Source: Paraflavitalea sp. CAU 1676 (GTDB lineage: Bacteria > Bacteroidota > Bacteroidia > Chitinophagales > Chitinophagaceae). From it: 64,000 bases of DNA. The position numbers were made by a program, and so were the translations under genes. Location of the stretch: assembly GCF_029223285.1 (NCBI RefSeq), contig NZ_JARHUJ010000007.1, positions 248,001 to 312,000 of the forward strand. Reading direction: 5' to 3'. Below the pieces are notes generated by a model, which saw only the letters and a program-made list of their open reading frames with translations, did not search any database and was not told where the DNA came from. Positions within the stretch are counted from its first letter, which is position 1; each line of letters starts with the position of its first letter. Positions 42,434 to 51,574 of this stretch are shown here, in pieces.

Positions 42434-43891
42434 ATGAGACGATCCATACTAACTGGTTTACTGGCCTTGGGTGCCTTCACCGTATCGGCCCAACAAGACC
42501 CCTCCTGGGAACCCGTGTTCCGCAAGATCAACGACGAAGTACAACAACATTCAAAGGCTTACAGCACGCTGAAAGACGCGACCGAAACGATCGGCCACCG
42601 GCTCACCGGCTCCGAGAATGGTAAGAAAGCCGAGACTTATGCATTCAACCTGTTGAAATCTTATGGCTTCACCGATATTCAATACCAACCCTTCGAGGTA
42701 GAAAGCTGGAGCCGCGGCCAACTGGCAGTGAGTGCAGGCAGCAAAAGCAACCTGCAACCGGTTAAATCGGTATCGCTGGCGCATTCGCCTGTAAAGGTCG
42801 ACCTTACGGCCGAACTGGTCGATATGGGCAACGGACTCGATAGCGACTATGTCGCCAAACCTGGCATCGCCAAAGACAAGATCGCTCTCGTATACCTCGG
42901 CACCCTGCCCGGCACTACCGGCCGTTCACTGCATCGCTCCGAGAAGACAGCCATTGCCATCAAATACGGCGCTAAAGGCATTATCGTGATCAATACCGTA
43001 GATGGCGGCACCTTGCTCACCGGCACCGCTTCCGTCACCGGCAAGCTCATTCCCATACCCGCTGTGTGCATCGGCAAGGAAGATGGCATGCGGTTAAAAG
43101 AACAATTGAAGACCGGCGCCTTGTTTAGCCGCATCAATATGACCAACTTCTCAGGTAAGATCAAAGCACGCAATGTCATCGCCACCATCAAAGGCAGCAG
43201 CCTGCCCCAGGAAAAGATCGTCGTGGGCGGCCACCTCGACAGCTGGGACCTTGCCACCGGCGCCATCGACAACGGCATCGGTTCCTTCTCGGTACTCGAC
43301 ATGGCGCGCACCTTCCAGCAACTGCAATTGAAGCCCAAACGCACCATCCAGTTCGTTATGTTCATGGGCGAAGAACAGGGACTGCTGGGCTCCAAAGCCT
43401 TTGTGCACGAAGCCATCAAAAATAAACAGATCGATCAGCTGCGTTATATGCTCAACTTCGATATGACGGGCGATGTACGGGGCTTTTCCTCCAGTGCGCC
43501 CGAAGCACAGCCCTTGTTCCAGGCCATTGGCAGTATTGCCCAACAGATCGATACCGTCTTCACCAATAGCTTTTCGAGCCGCGCAGGCCTGCACAGCGAC
43601 CACCAGCCCTTCATGCTGCAGGGCGTGCCTACCGGCGGTGGCGGCGGAGGCCGTGGCGCCAACGGACCTGCCGGTTGTTACCATGCCGATTGCGACGTCT
43701 TTAGCCTCGTGAACAGCGAACAGGGCATGAAGAATACGGTAAAGTTCGTCAGCATGTTGTTGTATGGATTGGGAACAGCCGACAGCATCCCTGCCAAAAA
43801 ACTCAGCGATGAAGAGACCAAACAATTCCTGCTGAAGCATAACCTTAAGGAGCCGCTGCAATTGGAAGGAGAATGGCGCTGGAAGGATTAG
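42434..43891 (+). CDS. Exported M28-family zinc metallopeptidase with PA domain
   Basis: 485 residues with signal peptide MRRSILTGLLALGAFTVSAQ. A PA-type insert covers about residues 120-240 (ELVDMGNGLDSDYVAKPGIA KDKIALV). The M28 catalytic domain carries all five zinc ligands: His267 in GGHLDSWD, Asp279 in AIDNG, Glu313/Glu314 in FMGEEQGLLGS (base and ligand), Asp343 in NFDMTGD and His417 in CYHADCD. A Gly-rich loop GGGGGGRGANGPAG (residues 401-414) directly precedes the last ligand. Layout matches carboxypeptidase Q-like aminopeptidases and dipeptidases that act in the periplasm. Terminated at 43951-43974. Confidence 0.93.
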   Translation: MRRSILTGLLALGAFTVSAQQDPSWEPVFRKINDEVQQHSKAYSTLKDATETIGHRLTGSENGKKAETYAFNLLKSYGFTDIQYQPFEVESWSRGQLAVSAGSKSNLQPVKSVSLAHSPVKVDLTAELVDMGNGLDSDYVAKPGIAKDKIALVYLGTLPGTTGRSLHRSEKTAIAIKYGAKGIIVINTVDGGTLLTGTASVTGKLIPIPAVCIGKEDGMRLKEQLKTGALFSRINMTNFSGKIKARNVIATIKGSSLPQEKIVVGGHLDSWDLATGAIDNGIGSFSVLDMARTFQQLQLKPKRTIQFVMFMGEEQGLLGSKAFVHEAIKNKQIDQLRYMLNFDMTGDVRGFSSSAPEAQPLFQAIGSIAQQIDTVFTNSFSSRAGLHSDHQPFMLQGVPTGGGGGGRGANGPAGCYHADCDVFSLVNSEQGMKNTVKFVSMLLYGLGTADSIPAKKLSDEETKQFLLKHNLKEPLQLEGEWRWKD

Positions 43892-43950
43892 ACAGCCGAA
43901 GCATCACAATGCCCAATCGGGCATGCAGATAAGAAAAATACTCAAACAGA

Positions 43951-43974
43951 AAGGGGCCATCACGGCCCCTTTTC
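43951..43974 (+). terminator. Intrinsic terminator of the M28 peptidase gene
   Basis: Arms AAGGGGCC (43951-43958) and GGCCCCTT (43964-43971) with a five-base loop, followed by further T. Confidence 0.8.
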
Positions 43975-44004
43975 TCATGTACTCACAAGCGAAAATTCAA
44001 TAGT

Positions 44005-44616
44005 TCAATGTACCGCCGAAGCAGCAGATGGTGGAGCAGCACCGGGAGGCGGATTCAATTGAGCCGCAGGAACCAGGTTCTTCACCGGTTTGATGGTCTT
44101 CAGGTAGCTGTAGATCGCCTCGACATCTTCATCGGTAAGGTTACGCAGCGACTCCACCGGCATGGGCGGCATCAGCGGACGGGAGTTCTCCACGCCACGA
44201 TACTTTCCTCCTTTGATGGCCCTGCTGAAATTCTCCAGTGTCCATCCACCCAGTCCGGAATCGTCGGGGGTAAGGTTGGCGGCATACGTGATACCCCAGG
44301 GGCCCACCGCAGCGGTGAGGTCTCCCTTCAGCAAGGCCCACCGGCCATCTTTGGTCATGGCGGTATCGAACTTCCCCAGTTCGGTGCCTGCCTGGTAGCC
44401 CGACAGGAATTTCTCCATATCCGGCACAGGACCTCTTTCGGTCATAATTTTAGGCGTATGGCAATCGCCGCAACCGATCACCGTGACGAGGTATTTACCG
44501 CGCGCGGCAAGGGCAAGCGTGTCGTTGGCAGGCTGATCGGGCTTACCGGCCGTTTCGTTACAGGACACAAAGGAAACACCCATGGCTATAGCAGCCATGT
44601 ACATGAATTGCTTCAT
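44005..44616 (-). CDS. Lipid-anchored c-type cytochrome
   Basis: 203 residues. MKQFMYMAAIAMGVSFVSC is a lipoprotein signal (Cys19). One haem c site CGDCH (Cys49, Cys52, His53) lies in GKYLVTVIGCGDCHTPKIMT, and the likely Met ligand is in SRPLMPPMPVESL near residue 150. The region between (LLKGDLTAAVGPWGITYAAN LTPDDSGLGGWT) and the end LTDEDVEAIYSYLKTIKPVK are typical of cytochrome c subunits of membrane-bound dehydrogenases. A Pro/Ala-rich tail follows. No dehydrogenase gene is adjacent, so its electron donor is unknown. The AraC-type gene lies 39 bases upstream on the same strand. Confidence 0.9.
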   Translation of the reverse strand: MKQFMYMAAIAMGVSFVSCNETAGKPDQPANDTLALAARGKYLVTVIGCGDCHTPKIMTERGPVPDMEKFLSGYQAGTELGKFDTAMTKDGRWALLKGDLTAAVGPWGITYAANLTPDDSGLGGWTLENFSRAIKGGKYRGVENSRPLMPPMPVESLRNLTDEDVEAIYSYLKTIKPVKNLVPAAQLNPPPGAAPPSAASAVH

Positions 44617-44655
44617 TGTTGATAGTTATTTTACTGGTTAATTAAATGGCGGTGG

Positions 44656-45525
44656 TTATTCTGTGATGCTGGAAGTGGTCGTGTATTTATTTGAATAGAT
44701 CGAGGTGCTTAACTGATAGAACGCACCATTCTTTTCGATCAGCGTTGGGTTCACACCGGAAAACTCCTTGAAATCCCTGATGAAATGCGCCTGGTCGGCA
44801 TATCCATAATCATACGACAAGGAAGCCCAGGATATCTTTTTCTCGGCCGAATGGCGCACATGCCGGTATACGTTTCTGAATCGGATGATACGGGTATAGG
44901 TTTTTGGACTGGTACCCAGCACATCGCGAAAACTCCTTTGCAACTGCCTTTCGCTCACGTAAAGATCTTTACAAAGCGACTCGATGGATATATTGCCTTT
45001 CGATTCCCGGATGATCGAAGCTGCCTGATCGAGGTAATGCCCGCGTTGGCGGGAATGACCAATCCTTTGCAGCAGGGACGATTCAGCGATCAGTATAAGC
45101 TCGGCTGCATTGGTAACACCATACATTCTTTCGGCCATTTCAGTGATGCCGGCATTCATGAGGTTGCCGATATCGGTGTAGTCGTTGAAGAGCGCGGCCG
45201 CCGGCACATTGAACAACCGGGCAAAGATCTCCGGCTTCAGGTTTACGCCGAAACAAACCGAACAGCCTTTCGTTCTCCAAGTAACGGCATCCTTATAGAT
45301 ACCAACAAAGAAAGCATCGGGCAGTTTCTGCCAGTTACCATCCACCAGTACCCGGCAATCCTGCTGGTATACATGAATGATGATCTGCACCATGCCCAAA
45401 GGCAGACAAACCTGCGCCGGCGAATCTTCGGCGGCATCACCGTCGAATACCTGGTACCAGTAGTTCTCTACATAGGGCTGCAGGGCAACAGAAGGCAGAA
45501 ACTCTTTATATGAAATGATCATCAT
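44656..45525 (-). CDS. AraC-family transcriptional regulator
   Basis: 289 residues from the ATG at 45525 (or one codon later). Residues about 1-160 form a sensor domain with the DUF6597-like start YKEFLPSVALQPYVENYWYQ and LPLGMVQIIIHV. Residues about 180-275 are the two helix-turn-helix motifs: NISIESLCKDLYVSERQLQR SFRDVLGTSPKTYTRIIRF and ISWASLSYDYGYADQAHFIR DFKEFSGVNP. The ligand is not predictable. It is transcribed towards the cytochrome c gene 39 bases downstream, a plausible target. A hairpin at 45650-45678 separates it from the gene upstream. Confidence 0.92.
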   Translation of the reverse strand: MMIISYKEFLPSVALQPYVENYWYQVFDGDAAEDSPAQVCLPLGMVQIIIHVYQQDCRVLVDGNWQKLPDAFFVGIYKDAVTWRTKGCSVCFGVNLKPEIFARLFNVPAAALFNDYTDIGNLMNAGITEMAERMYGVTNAAELILIAESSLLQRIGHSRQRGHYLDQAASIIRESKGNISIESLCKDLYVSERQLQRSFRDVLGTSPKTYTRIIRFRNVYRHVRHSAEKKISWASLSYDYGYADQAHFIRDFKEFSGVNPTLIEKNGAFYQLSTSIYSNKYTTTSSITE

Positions 45526-45649
45526 ACTATGTAAACTCCCGACAAAGATATACGGGCGCCGGATGCCGTCATTGAAGAAAAGCGACATCTTCATGTGATT
45601 TTGACAATTTTCGACACCTCCTGTCCCATCATATTCACTCCACCCAACA

Positions 45650-45678
45650 AAACAGCCCTTTGATCTGATCAAAGGGCT
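45650..45678 (-). terminator. Hairpin downstream of the winged-helix/TolB gene
   Basis: A perfect palindrome over 45654-45678 (stem AGCCCTTTGA with its complement, five-base loop). On the minus strand it is followed by GTTTTG, a short T-run. It probably ends the transcript of the gene at 45740-46567; an operator role ahead of the AraC gene is possible. Confidence 0.6.
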
Positions 45679-45739
45679 GAACACACAGAAGGATACGTAT
45701 TTGAATCACTGTGACGCCTTATAATTCCACATTAATAAT

Positions 45740-46567
45740 CTATTGTCTGGCAAATAACACTTCCACCTGTCGCATCAGGTCGGCACATACCTGATCCTGG
45801 ATCTCGAAGATCTTGGCGGCCGACGCCCGGCACTCCAGCATCCGCGACCAGGTTTGTTGGGCAGTATTACAATTGATCATTTGCACATTTACACGTACTG
45901 TTTGTTGCAGGTGCTGTACACTGCCGGTGATAATATGATTGAAGTGCAGTACACTGCTCAGTTCTTTCAGGTCCATATTCCGCGTGGTCATACTTTTCAC
46001 CATCTGGTAACCCAAAACGGACACCTGCTGCATTTGAGACAACGCCGTGCAGATCTGCAAACAAAGCGTATCGCTGAAAGACCTGATCAACTCATTGCCC
46101 GAAACACAATGAAAGGGAAGAATAGCGAAGGTCACCGGTTCTTTGACTGAAGCAAAAGCATGATCGGAGATATCAGCCTGATGCCTCCTTTCCTGGAGCC
46201 ATTCGTGCCGGTCCATGAACACCGGAATATACTTACCCTTGGGCATTCCAATGATGATCTGGTCTTCGACACACATGTCGTTATAGTAGTGCGCCAGCGC
46301 TTTGCGGAGGCGGCCCGCATGAATGCGAACCACACAGTCTTTTTGGGGATTGAAAGTCGCAGGTTTTTCGAGCACTTTCAAAGCAATGGTATACTCCTTC
46401 AGCCAGTTGGCATTGCCCGTAAGGGTTTCCTTCACGACAAATGACAGGAACTTCCTCAGAATATGGGAATTGCTGAAATCGGGGTGTAGAAAGATCTTGT
46501 CGAGCTGCTGCTCGATGGCGCCCTCGGTAAACCTGGGGGAAGCCATAGTCGAAACGGCGGTGCCCAT
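45740..46567 (-). CDS. Winged-helix plus TolB/FlgO-like domain protein without TPR tail
   Basis: 275 residues, no signal peptide. Residues about 10-115 match the N-terminal domain of a class of bacterial TPR regulators: IEQQLDKIFLHPDFSNSHIL RKFLSFVVKETL, WLKEYTIALKVL, FNPQKDCVVRIHAGRLRKAL AHYY and GMPKGKYIPVF. Residues about 145-270 match the TolB-like/FlgO segment that follows it in those proteins (FAILPFHCVSGNELIRSFSD TLCLQICTAL, HFNHIITGSVQHLQQTVRVN VQMI, KIFEIQDQVCADLMRQVEVL). In relatives I recall, several TPRs come next; here the protein stops. It lies 115 bases behind the amidohydrolase gene on the same strand and may report on or regulate that operon (inference). Confidence 0.75.
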   Translation of the reverse strand: MGTAVSTMASPRFTEGAIEQQLDKIFLHPDFSNSHILRKFLSFVVKETLTGNANWLKEYTIALKVLEKPATFNPQKDCVVRIHAGRLRKALAHYYNDMCVEDQIIIGMPKGKYIPVFMDRHEWLQERRHQADISDHAFASVKEPVTFAILPFHCVSGNELIRSFSDTLCLQICTALSQMQQVSVLGYQMVKSMTTRNMDLKELSSVLHFNHIITGSVQHLQQTVRVNVQMINCNTAQQTWSRMLECRASAAKIFEIQDQVCADLMRQVEVLFARQ

Positions 46568-46682
46568 AATTTGTTAGTTTAATAAACGGTTGTTATTAGG
46601 ACACCGATCCAGTCCTTGTTCCGCCAAATCGGGGAAAATCGCAGGCGCTATTTTACAGAAATACTTAAACAATTGATAATCA

Positions 46683-47744
46683 TCATTTATTTGCAGCCTC
46701 CCATTTCCTTACCTTGACCCTGGCTGCGTCGAACAGCCGGGCATAATTACCTTTCAGCAGGCTCTGTTTGGTAGCGGGCGAAAGTTCCTTGAACAACGGC
46801 TCGTACATATTGTACACCTTGAGGTACTTATCCTGCGTGGCGGGCGCCACTTCATCGGTCCCAAATAAGAACCTGTCTGGATATTTATTGATGATGGCTG
46901 CCGTTTCCCGGATGGTTTCGGGCGACGATATAATGTATTTCGCTACCTCATCCCAGGAGATATCGATGTGTACATGTTTGAGCGCCGGATCGGCCAGGGC
47001 ATACTCCACGATCGTTAGCTGTTCTTTCACTGGACGCACCACCCTGCCCAGCCCGCAATGCGCCCAGATAATGGTCGTATTGGGATGCCTGCGGAACAGA
47101 TCCGCCAATTGCGTTAACAAGTAGGGCTCCTGCCCTGCTTTCGGATAGGGCATATCGATATCATTGTGCAGCAATACCACCAGCCCCGTTTCGGCCGCAA
47201 AATCCAGGATGCGGTCCAAAGCCGGATTGATGAGGCTTGCAACCTCTCCTGCAATCTTAGACGAAACAAATTCTTTGTGGATCGTGAATTCACCGATACC
47301 GGTAAACACACCGGGAAAAGTTTTAAGTACCCGTTTGATGTGATCGGCGGCATACATATCGGCCGGATTGAAACCCGTGATCATCGGATCGAATCGTTGT
47401 TGCTCTTCTTTCGAGAGCGACCGGTATGCCATCGCAATAAAAGCATCCGTAAAAGAATAATAATACAAAGGAGCATCTGAAGCTAAATAATAAGTGGGTG
47501 CAAATTCGCCTGAATTACCGTGAGACCATTGTTGCTGAAGCGGTATACCAAACAGGGTAGACCGCCCCACTTTATCGCCCATCACTTTGAGAAATTGCTT
47601 CACGTCGAGGCCCTCCTGCACGTAATTGGTCAAATGAAAATGACTGTCATAAAACAGCGACTTGTCGGCCGAAGCTGGTTGTGCAGCAGACTGCTTTACA
47701 AACAGAAAGGCCAGCAACACTACGCCTGCAATATATCGCGACAT
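46683..47744 (-). CDS. Exported amidohydrolase-superfamily protein
   Basis: 353 residues with signal peptide MSRYIAGVVLLAFLFVKQSA. The metal-dependent TIM-barrel (amidohydrolase 2 type) is marked by DSHFHL (His35, His37), ITGFNPADMYAADHIKR, the HNDIDMP segment, TTIIWAHCGLGR (His ligand) and RFLFGTDE (catalytic Asp). Relatives hydrolyse amide, ester or C-C bonds; the substrate is unknown. It is the last gene of the exported glutaminase/asparaginase/aspartase operon, 15 bases after the third porin, so a nitrogen-containing or carboxylated substrate is a reasonable guess, such as an N-acyl amino acid. Confidence 0.85.
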   Translation of the reverse strand: MSRYIAGVVLLAFLFVKQSAAQPASADKSLFYDSHFHLTNYVQEGLDVKQFLKVMGDKVGRSTLFGIPLQQQWSHGNSGEFAPTYYLASDAPLYYYSFTDAFIAMAYRSLSKEEQQRFDPMITGFNPADMYAADHIKRVLKTFPGVFTGIGEFTIHKEFVSSKIAGEVASLINPALDRILDFAAETGLVVLLHNDIDMPYPKAGQEPYLLTQLADLFRRHPNTTIIWAHCGLGRVVRPVKEQLTIVEYALADPALKHVHIDISWDEVAKYIISSPETIRETAAIINKYPDRFLFGTDEVAPATQDKYLKVYNMYEPLFKELSPATKQSLLKGNYARLFDAARVKVRKWEAANK

Positions 47745-47759
47745 AACTGATTCATTTTT

Positions 47760-49091
47760 TTATAACAGAATATCAGCACCGATCGTAATCGTTGTGCCGG
47801 TTTGCCCGCTGGTATACAACCCAAACGTGCCGCCTGCGGAACTCTTGTACACATGGTGTAGCTGGGCATTGAGCCGCCAGCTTCTGGATTTCATAGGGTA
47901 TATATTCACACCGCCCCCTATTTCCCAGGGGTGGCGTTTGAACTCATCGAAGAAATAAGAGTGAAAGCCGTATAAGGCCAACACTTTGGGAACTACCATC
48001 TGCGAAGCCTGAATGCTATAACCCCGGTCACGGATGAAGTTGATGGGTACCGGACCATCCGCATCAAAGTCCGACAGCTGGCGTTCATACAACTCCACTT
48101 GCAGGTTGAACCCCTTGTACTTGAACCCAAGATCAATAGCGAGCATATCGTAATCTGCTTCCTGCACGGTAACGCCATCGGCCAACGCGCCGGTTTCGAA
48201 GAACAATACGCCATCAGTCATCCGCACCTGTGTATTGTCGGGCGAAGGCTGCCCCGTATTATTGAACCGGTTATCCCGGTCATGCGTAAAGTTGACACCA
48301 AAGCGGGTAGCCAGTTTCTGGTGTTTTTCAAAGTCACCCAATCCTCCTCGTGGGCCATATTCGCCCGTAGTAGGCATCCAGATGAGCCCAGCACCTTGAG
48401 AAAGGGTTCGCGTAAGTTTGGCAGCCTGCACACCCAGGGTGCTCAGGTTATTACCCAGCATCAAAATATAATTTAATCTCGGCACTACTTCCCCTTTCAG
48501 GAAAACACCGTTGGTAAAACCAGCCCGCAAGCTCTCCTCTCCCATAGTGCGGTCAGTAGAATTATAGAAGGGAAACGGCCCCTGCATAGACCGGATGGAG
48601 ATATTGGGCATGATACCCGCACCCACCGTAAAATATTTATTGAACCGGTATTGAAGGTTACCATATACCAGGGTTTGTTGAGTCGTCATTACCGTCCACA
48701 CGGTGGCGGTATAAGTCAGTTTGGGCGTCAGTACGAAACCAGAGAACCAGATCATGGCACGATGCCAGTGGAAATCATTCCGCCCGGTAAAGTCCCTGTT
48801 ACGGCCTAGATGATCCTGCCAGGTTTGTTCACCCGGCAATTGGTTCAGGTAGCGGACTATCGCATATAAACTGATATTGAGGGTTCCATATTTGGTCTTC
48901 ACCAGGCTAAAACCCTTACCGGGCGATAGCTCGCCGGCAGTTTCGTTACGGTATACGGAATCTCTCAGCGTTTTACTAATAGTATCCAACGCCTGTGCGT
49001 TCTGGTCGAGCTGGGCATGCAATTGGTTTACGCAAAACAGCATCCACATACATAGTCCCAAAGTCCTTAGTCCGGTCTCTATACGGATCAT
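47760..49091 (-). CDS. Outer-membrane porin, third of the operon
   Basis: 443 residues with signal peptide ending LHAQ (residue 27). Mature protein is a long barrel of alternating strands: GTLNISLYAIVRYLNQLPGE, FHWHRAMIWFSGFVLTPKLT YTATVWT, YRFNKYFTVGAGIMPNI and the closing strand TITIGADILL. The helical/charged pre-barrel segment (DQNAQALDTISKTLRDSVYR) resembles OprO/OprP-like porins. It sits between the glutaminase (33 bases) and the amidohydrolase (15 bases). Specificity cannot be read from sequence; amino acids or carboxylates are inferred from context. Confidence 0.82.
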   Translation of the reverse strand: MIRIETGLRTLGLCMWMLFCVNQLHAQLDQNAQALDTISKTLRDSVYRNETAGELSPGKGFSLVKTKYGTLNISLYAIVRYLNQLPGEQTWQDHLGRNRDFTGRNDFHWHRAMIWFSGFVLTPKLTYTATVWTVMTTQQTLVYGNLQYRFNKYFTVGAGIMPNISIRSMQGPFPFYNSTDRTMGEESLRAGFTNGVFLKGEVVPRLNYILMLGNNLSTLGVQAAKLTRTLSQGAGLIWMPTTGEYGPRGGLGDFEKHQKLATRFGVNFTHDRDNRFNNTGQPSPDNTQVRMTDGVLFFETGALADGVTVQEADYDMLAIDLGFKYKGFNLQVELYERQLSDFDADGPVPINFIRDRGYSIQASQMVVPKVLALYGFHSYFFDEFKRHPWEIGGGVNIYPMKSRSWRLNAQLHHVYKSSAGGTFGLYTSGQTGTTITIGADILL

Positions 49092-49124
49092 AACAGTATT
49101 GCTTAAGTTGAATGAATGCCCTGC

Positions 49125-50147
49125 TTATTTAGGTTGTACCAGGTAGGGGTTAGCTTTCAATTTATCGATCACATAACTAATGGCCTTCTGTGCTTTCACA
49201 CTATTACCGGCTGCATCGAGCGGAGGGGATACAACGGCGATGCCGAATTTGCCTGGACATACTGCCAGCAAACCACCCCCTACCCCACTCTTGGCGGGCA
49301 GTCCCGTATGGTACAGCCAGATACCGGAGTTATCATACAGTCCGGCAGTCGACATTACCGCCAGCGTGTGCATGACAGTTTCGGGCGAAACGATCTTCTT
49401 TTTGGAAACGGGATTCACGCCTCCATTGGCCAGCGTAGCCGCCATCGTAGCCAGGTCTTTGGCCGATACGTTTATGGCGCATTGCTTGGTATAGATATCG
49501 GTAGCCTGCACCGGATCGAAATACATACGGCCATAGGCCAGCAACAGGTGTGCGATAGCCTGATTGCGCAGGTTATCACCTGCTTCACTAATGTACACGG
49601 GTCCGTTTACCGTGAGGGGTCGTGCCGCAAAATCGCTATGCACCTGTAAAATGTTCCTCCATTTAGCTGCGGAATCGGCGCCGCTGATCAGACTCGACGA
49701 CGCGATGGCGCCCGGATTCACCAGCGGGTTGATCTCTTTACCTTTTTGCAGTTCCACCGCTACGATCGAGTTGAAGCGCATACCGGTGGCATCCACGCCA
49801 ATCTTATCCTGCACCGCCTGTGCCCCCTGTTCTTCGATCACCTTGGCCATCGTAAATACCTTTGACACGCTCTGTATGGACACCATAGACGTCACATCTC
49901 CTTTGGTATACACTTTCCCATCGGTGGTAATGAGGGCGATACCAAATATCTCAGGATCCACATTGGCGAGTTCCTTGATATAATCCGCATTCTTCCCCTC
50001 CTTCAGGTTTCGGAATTTATTATAGGCTTCATTCAGCGCGTCTTCGATCGCTTTGGGCGTCTGCGCCTGTGCGAACAGGCACAACGACAAAGCAGCTGAT
50101 AAAAGGAATAACCACAACCTGCTATGAGAACGGCTTGTTTGTTTCAT
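49125..50147 (-). CDS. glsA: Exported glutaminase (GlsA family)
   Basis: 340 residues from the ATG at 50147; another ATG three codons upstream is possible. Hydrolyses glutamine to glutamate and ammonia. MKQTSRSHSRLWLFLLSAAL SLCLFAQAQ is a clear signal peptide, unlike the usual cytosolic GlsA. The serine-hydrolase dyad Ser93-x-x-Lys96 is in SIQSVSKVF, and Asn144 in NPLVNPGAIAS, together with FNSIVAVEL, MYFDPVQATDIYTKQCAINV and the C-terminal KSGVGGGLLAVCPGKFGIAV VSPPLD, are family signatures. The 104-base gap upstream holds a CCGCC-GGTT-GGCGG hairpin without a T-run, possibly an mRNA-processing element. Confidence 0.95.
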   Translation of the reverse strand: MKQTSRSHSRLWLFLLSAALSLCLFAQAQTPKAIEDALNEAYNKFRNLKEGKNADYIKELANVDPEIFGIALITTDGKVYTKGDVTSMVSIQSVSKVFTMAKVIEEQGAQAVQDKIGVDATGMRFNSIVAVELQKGKEINPLVNPGAIASSSLISGADSAAKWRNILQVHSDFAARPLTVNGPVYISEAGDNLRNQAIAHLLLAYGRMYFDPVQATDIYTKQCAINVSAKDLATMAATLANGGVNPVSKKKIVSPETVMHTLAVMSTAGLYDNSGIWLYHTGLPAKSGVGGGLLAVCPGKFGIAVVSPPLDAAGNSVKAQKAISYVIDKLKANPYLVQPK

Positions 50148-50251
50148 AATAGTCATATTTATTATTGACGTTGCACTACGCTTGTTTAAACACAAGGTGC
50201 GGCATGGGTGAAGACACACGTCGCACGAACTTTCCGCCAACCGGCGGCAGA

Positions 50252-51562
50252 TCACATCACCGTAAGTTGGATACGGGTTTCGAAAAAACTGACATGCCCT
50301 TTGAGGTTGAAACGGTCCAGGGTGCCATATCCATAAGTAAGCTCCCAGCGCAGAAAACTGGTCAAATACCAGTTAAACATGGGCGTAATACGGGTAAACC
50401 GGCCTCCTTTGATCGAACGGTCATCGAGATTGAAGGTAGAAGCATGTAAAACGAACTCTATTTCACCCAATCCGCCCTTAAAGACCGACTTCTTAACCGG
50501 TACAAAACCATAAATGCTTCCTACCGTCTTGTAGGGCCGGCTTGTTTGGGTGAGGAAAAAACTGAACACCGCGTCGCCACCAAAAAATTTGTGATTCTCT
50601 CCATTGTCTGCGTAGAAATGATGCTGCATTACTTCAGAACCGATCATGAACCGGCCTTTATTGTAATAAATTTCGGCGCCGATGCTCGTAGACTTATCGG
50701 CTGCAAATGAACCAGTATTGATCAATTGAGGTGTGGGATTCGATTCTGGTCGCGATTTAATAGTAAACTTTCCATCGAGCGGCTTCCCATACCGCAGGTT
50801 GGCCGCTATATGCATCACCCCGGCTTTATCGGGGGCATTGAAAGGCATCCAGCCAATACGTGCATCATATTGCCAGGCAAAAGTGGAGAAACCTTGTCCC
50901 TTCGATATAAAGTCATTGTAAGCGCCCAGGTTCAGGAACAGGCGCGACTTGGGAAAATAGCCAAAGTATTTAATTCCATCTGCCAGAATGGGAATGGGAT
51001 CAAGGGCCATTTGCCGTTCATTGGTAAGTCCGGAGTGACCGTTCATGACCTTGATCATGGAAAACCCTTCTTTCGTGCGCCCTACAAAGAAGTATCCCTT
51101 CAATTCGGGCATGGAGAAAGTAAGACCCGTTTCCCGCACCATCCACACTTTTTCATCACCATCGTACATGAAAGCAAACTTCCAGGAAATATGCCGCCGG
51201 GTCTTCAAATACCGCCCGCTGGCCAGTATCCTGAAGTCGCGTGTCTGGTACCGGGGATCGAGTGAAATGTTGAGGGAGTCCATCTGCTGCTTGAACGTTG
51301 CGTTCTGCGAGTATGCGGTGAAGTCACCTATATAGCCCAACCCAACGCGGAATGTGGAGTACGTACCCGCGAATTCATTAGGCTCCAGCGCCTTCGTTTT
51401 ATTGACGAACGTACTGTCGGCCGCCCTGATCGGGAATACCAGGCCATCTGTTCCATTGGGTACAGTTCGTACGGTATCTTGTGCGTGTGCCCCAAGGGGA
51501 ATAGTCCATCCAATCATATACACTATTCCCCTCAGGCACATGGCTTCAAAGGCGCGGGCCAT
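50252..51562 (-). CDS. Outer-membrane porin, OprP-like, second of the operon
   Basis: 436 residues from the ATG at 51562; an ATG seven codons later (51541) gives a tighter signal peptide MCLRGIVYMIGWTIPLGAHA. The mature protein has the phosphate-selective-porin layout: FRVGLGYIGDFTAYSQNATF, FRILASGRYLKTRRHISWKF AFMYDGDE, GLTFSMPELKGYFFVGRTKE GFSM, later GAEIYYNKGRFMIGSEVMQH HFY and a final WELTYGYGTLDRFNLKG to TRIQLTV. Relatives carry phosphate or other anions. It begins 12 bases after the asparaginase stop codon, implying tight co-expression and a role in admitting Asn or related anions. Confidence 0.85.
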   Translation of the reverse strand: MARAFEAMCLRGIVYMIGWTIPLGAHAQDTVRTVPNGTDGLVFPIRAADSTFVNKTKALEPNEFAGTYSTFRVGLGYIGDFTAYSQNATFKQQMDSLNISLDPRYQTRDFRILASGRYLKTRRHISWKFAFMYDGDEKVWMVRETGLTFSMPELKGYFFVGRTKEGFSMIKVMNGHSGLTNERQMALDPIPILADGIKYFGYFPKSRLFLNLGAYNDFISKGQGFSTFAWQYDARIGWMPFNAPDKAGVMHIAANLRYGKPLDGKFTIKSRPESNPTPQLINTGSFAADKSTSIGAEIYYNKGRFMIGSEVMQHHFYADNGENHKFFGGDAVFSFFLTQTSRPYKTVGSIYGFVPVKKSVFKGGLGEIEFVLHASTFNLDDRSIKGGRFTRITPMFNWYLTSFLRWELTYGYGTLDRFNLKGHVSFFETRIQLTVM

Positions 51563-51574
51563 GCTTTGTTGGTA

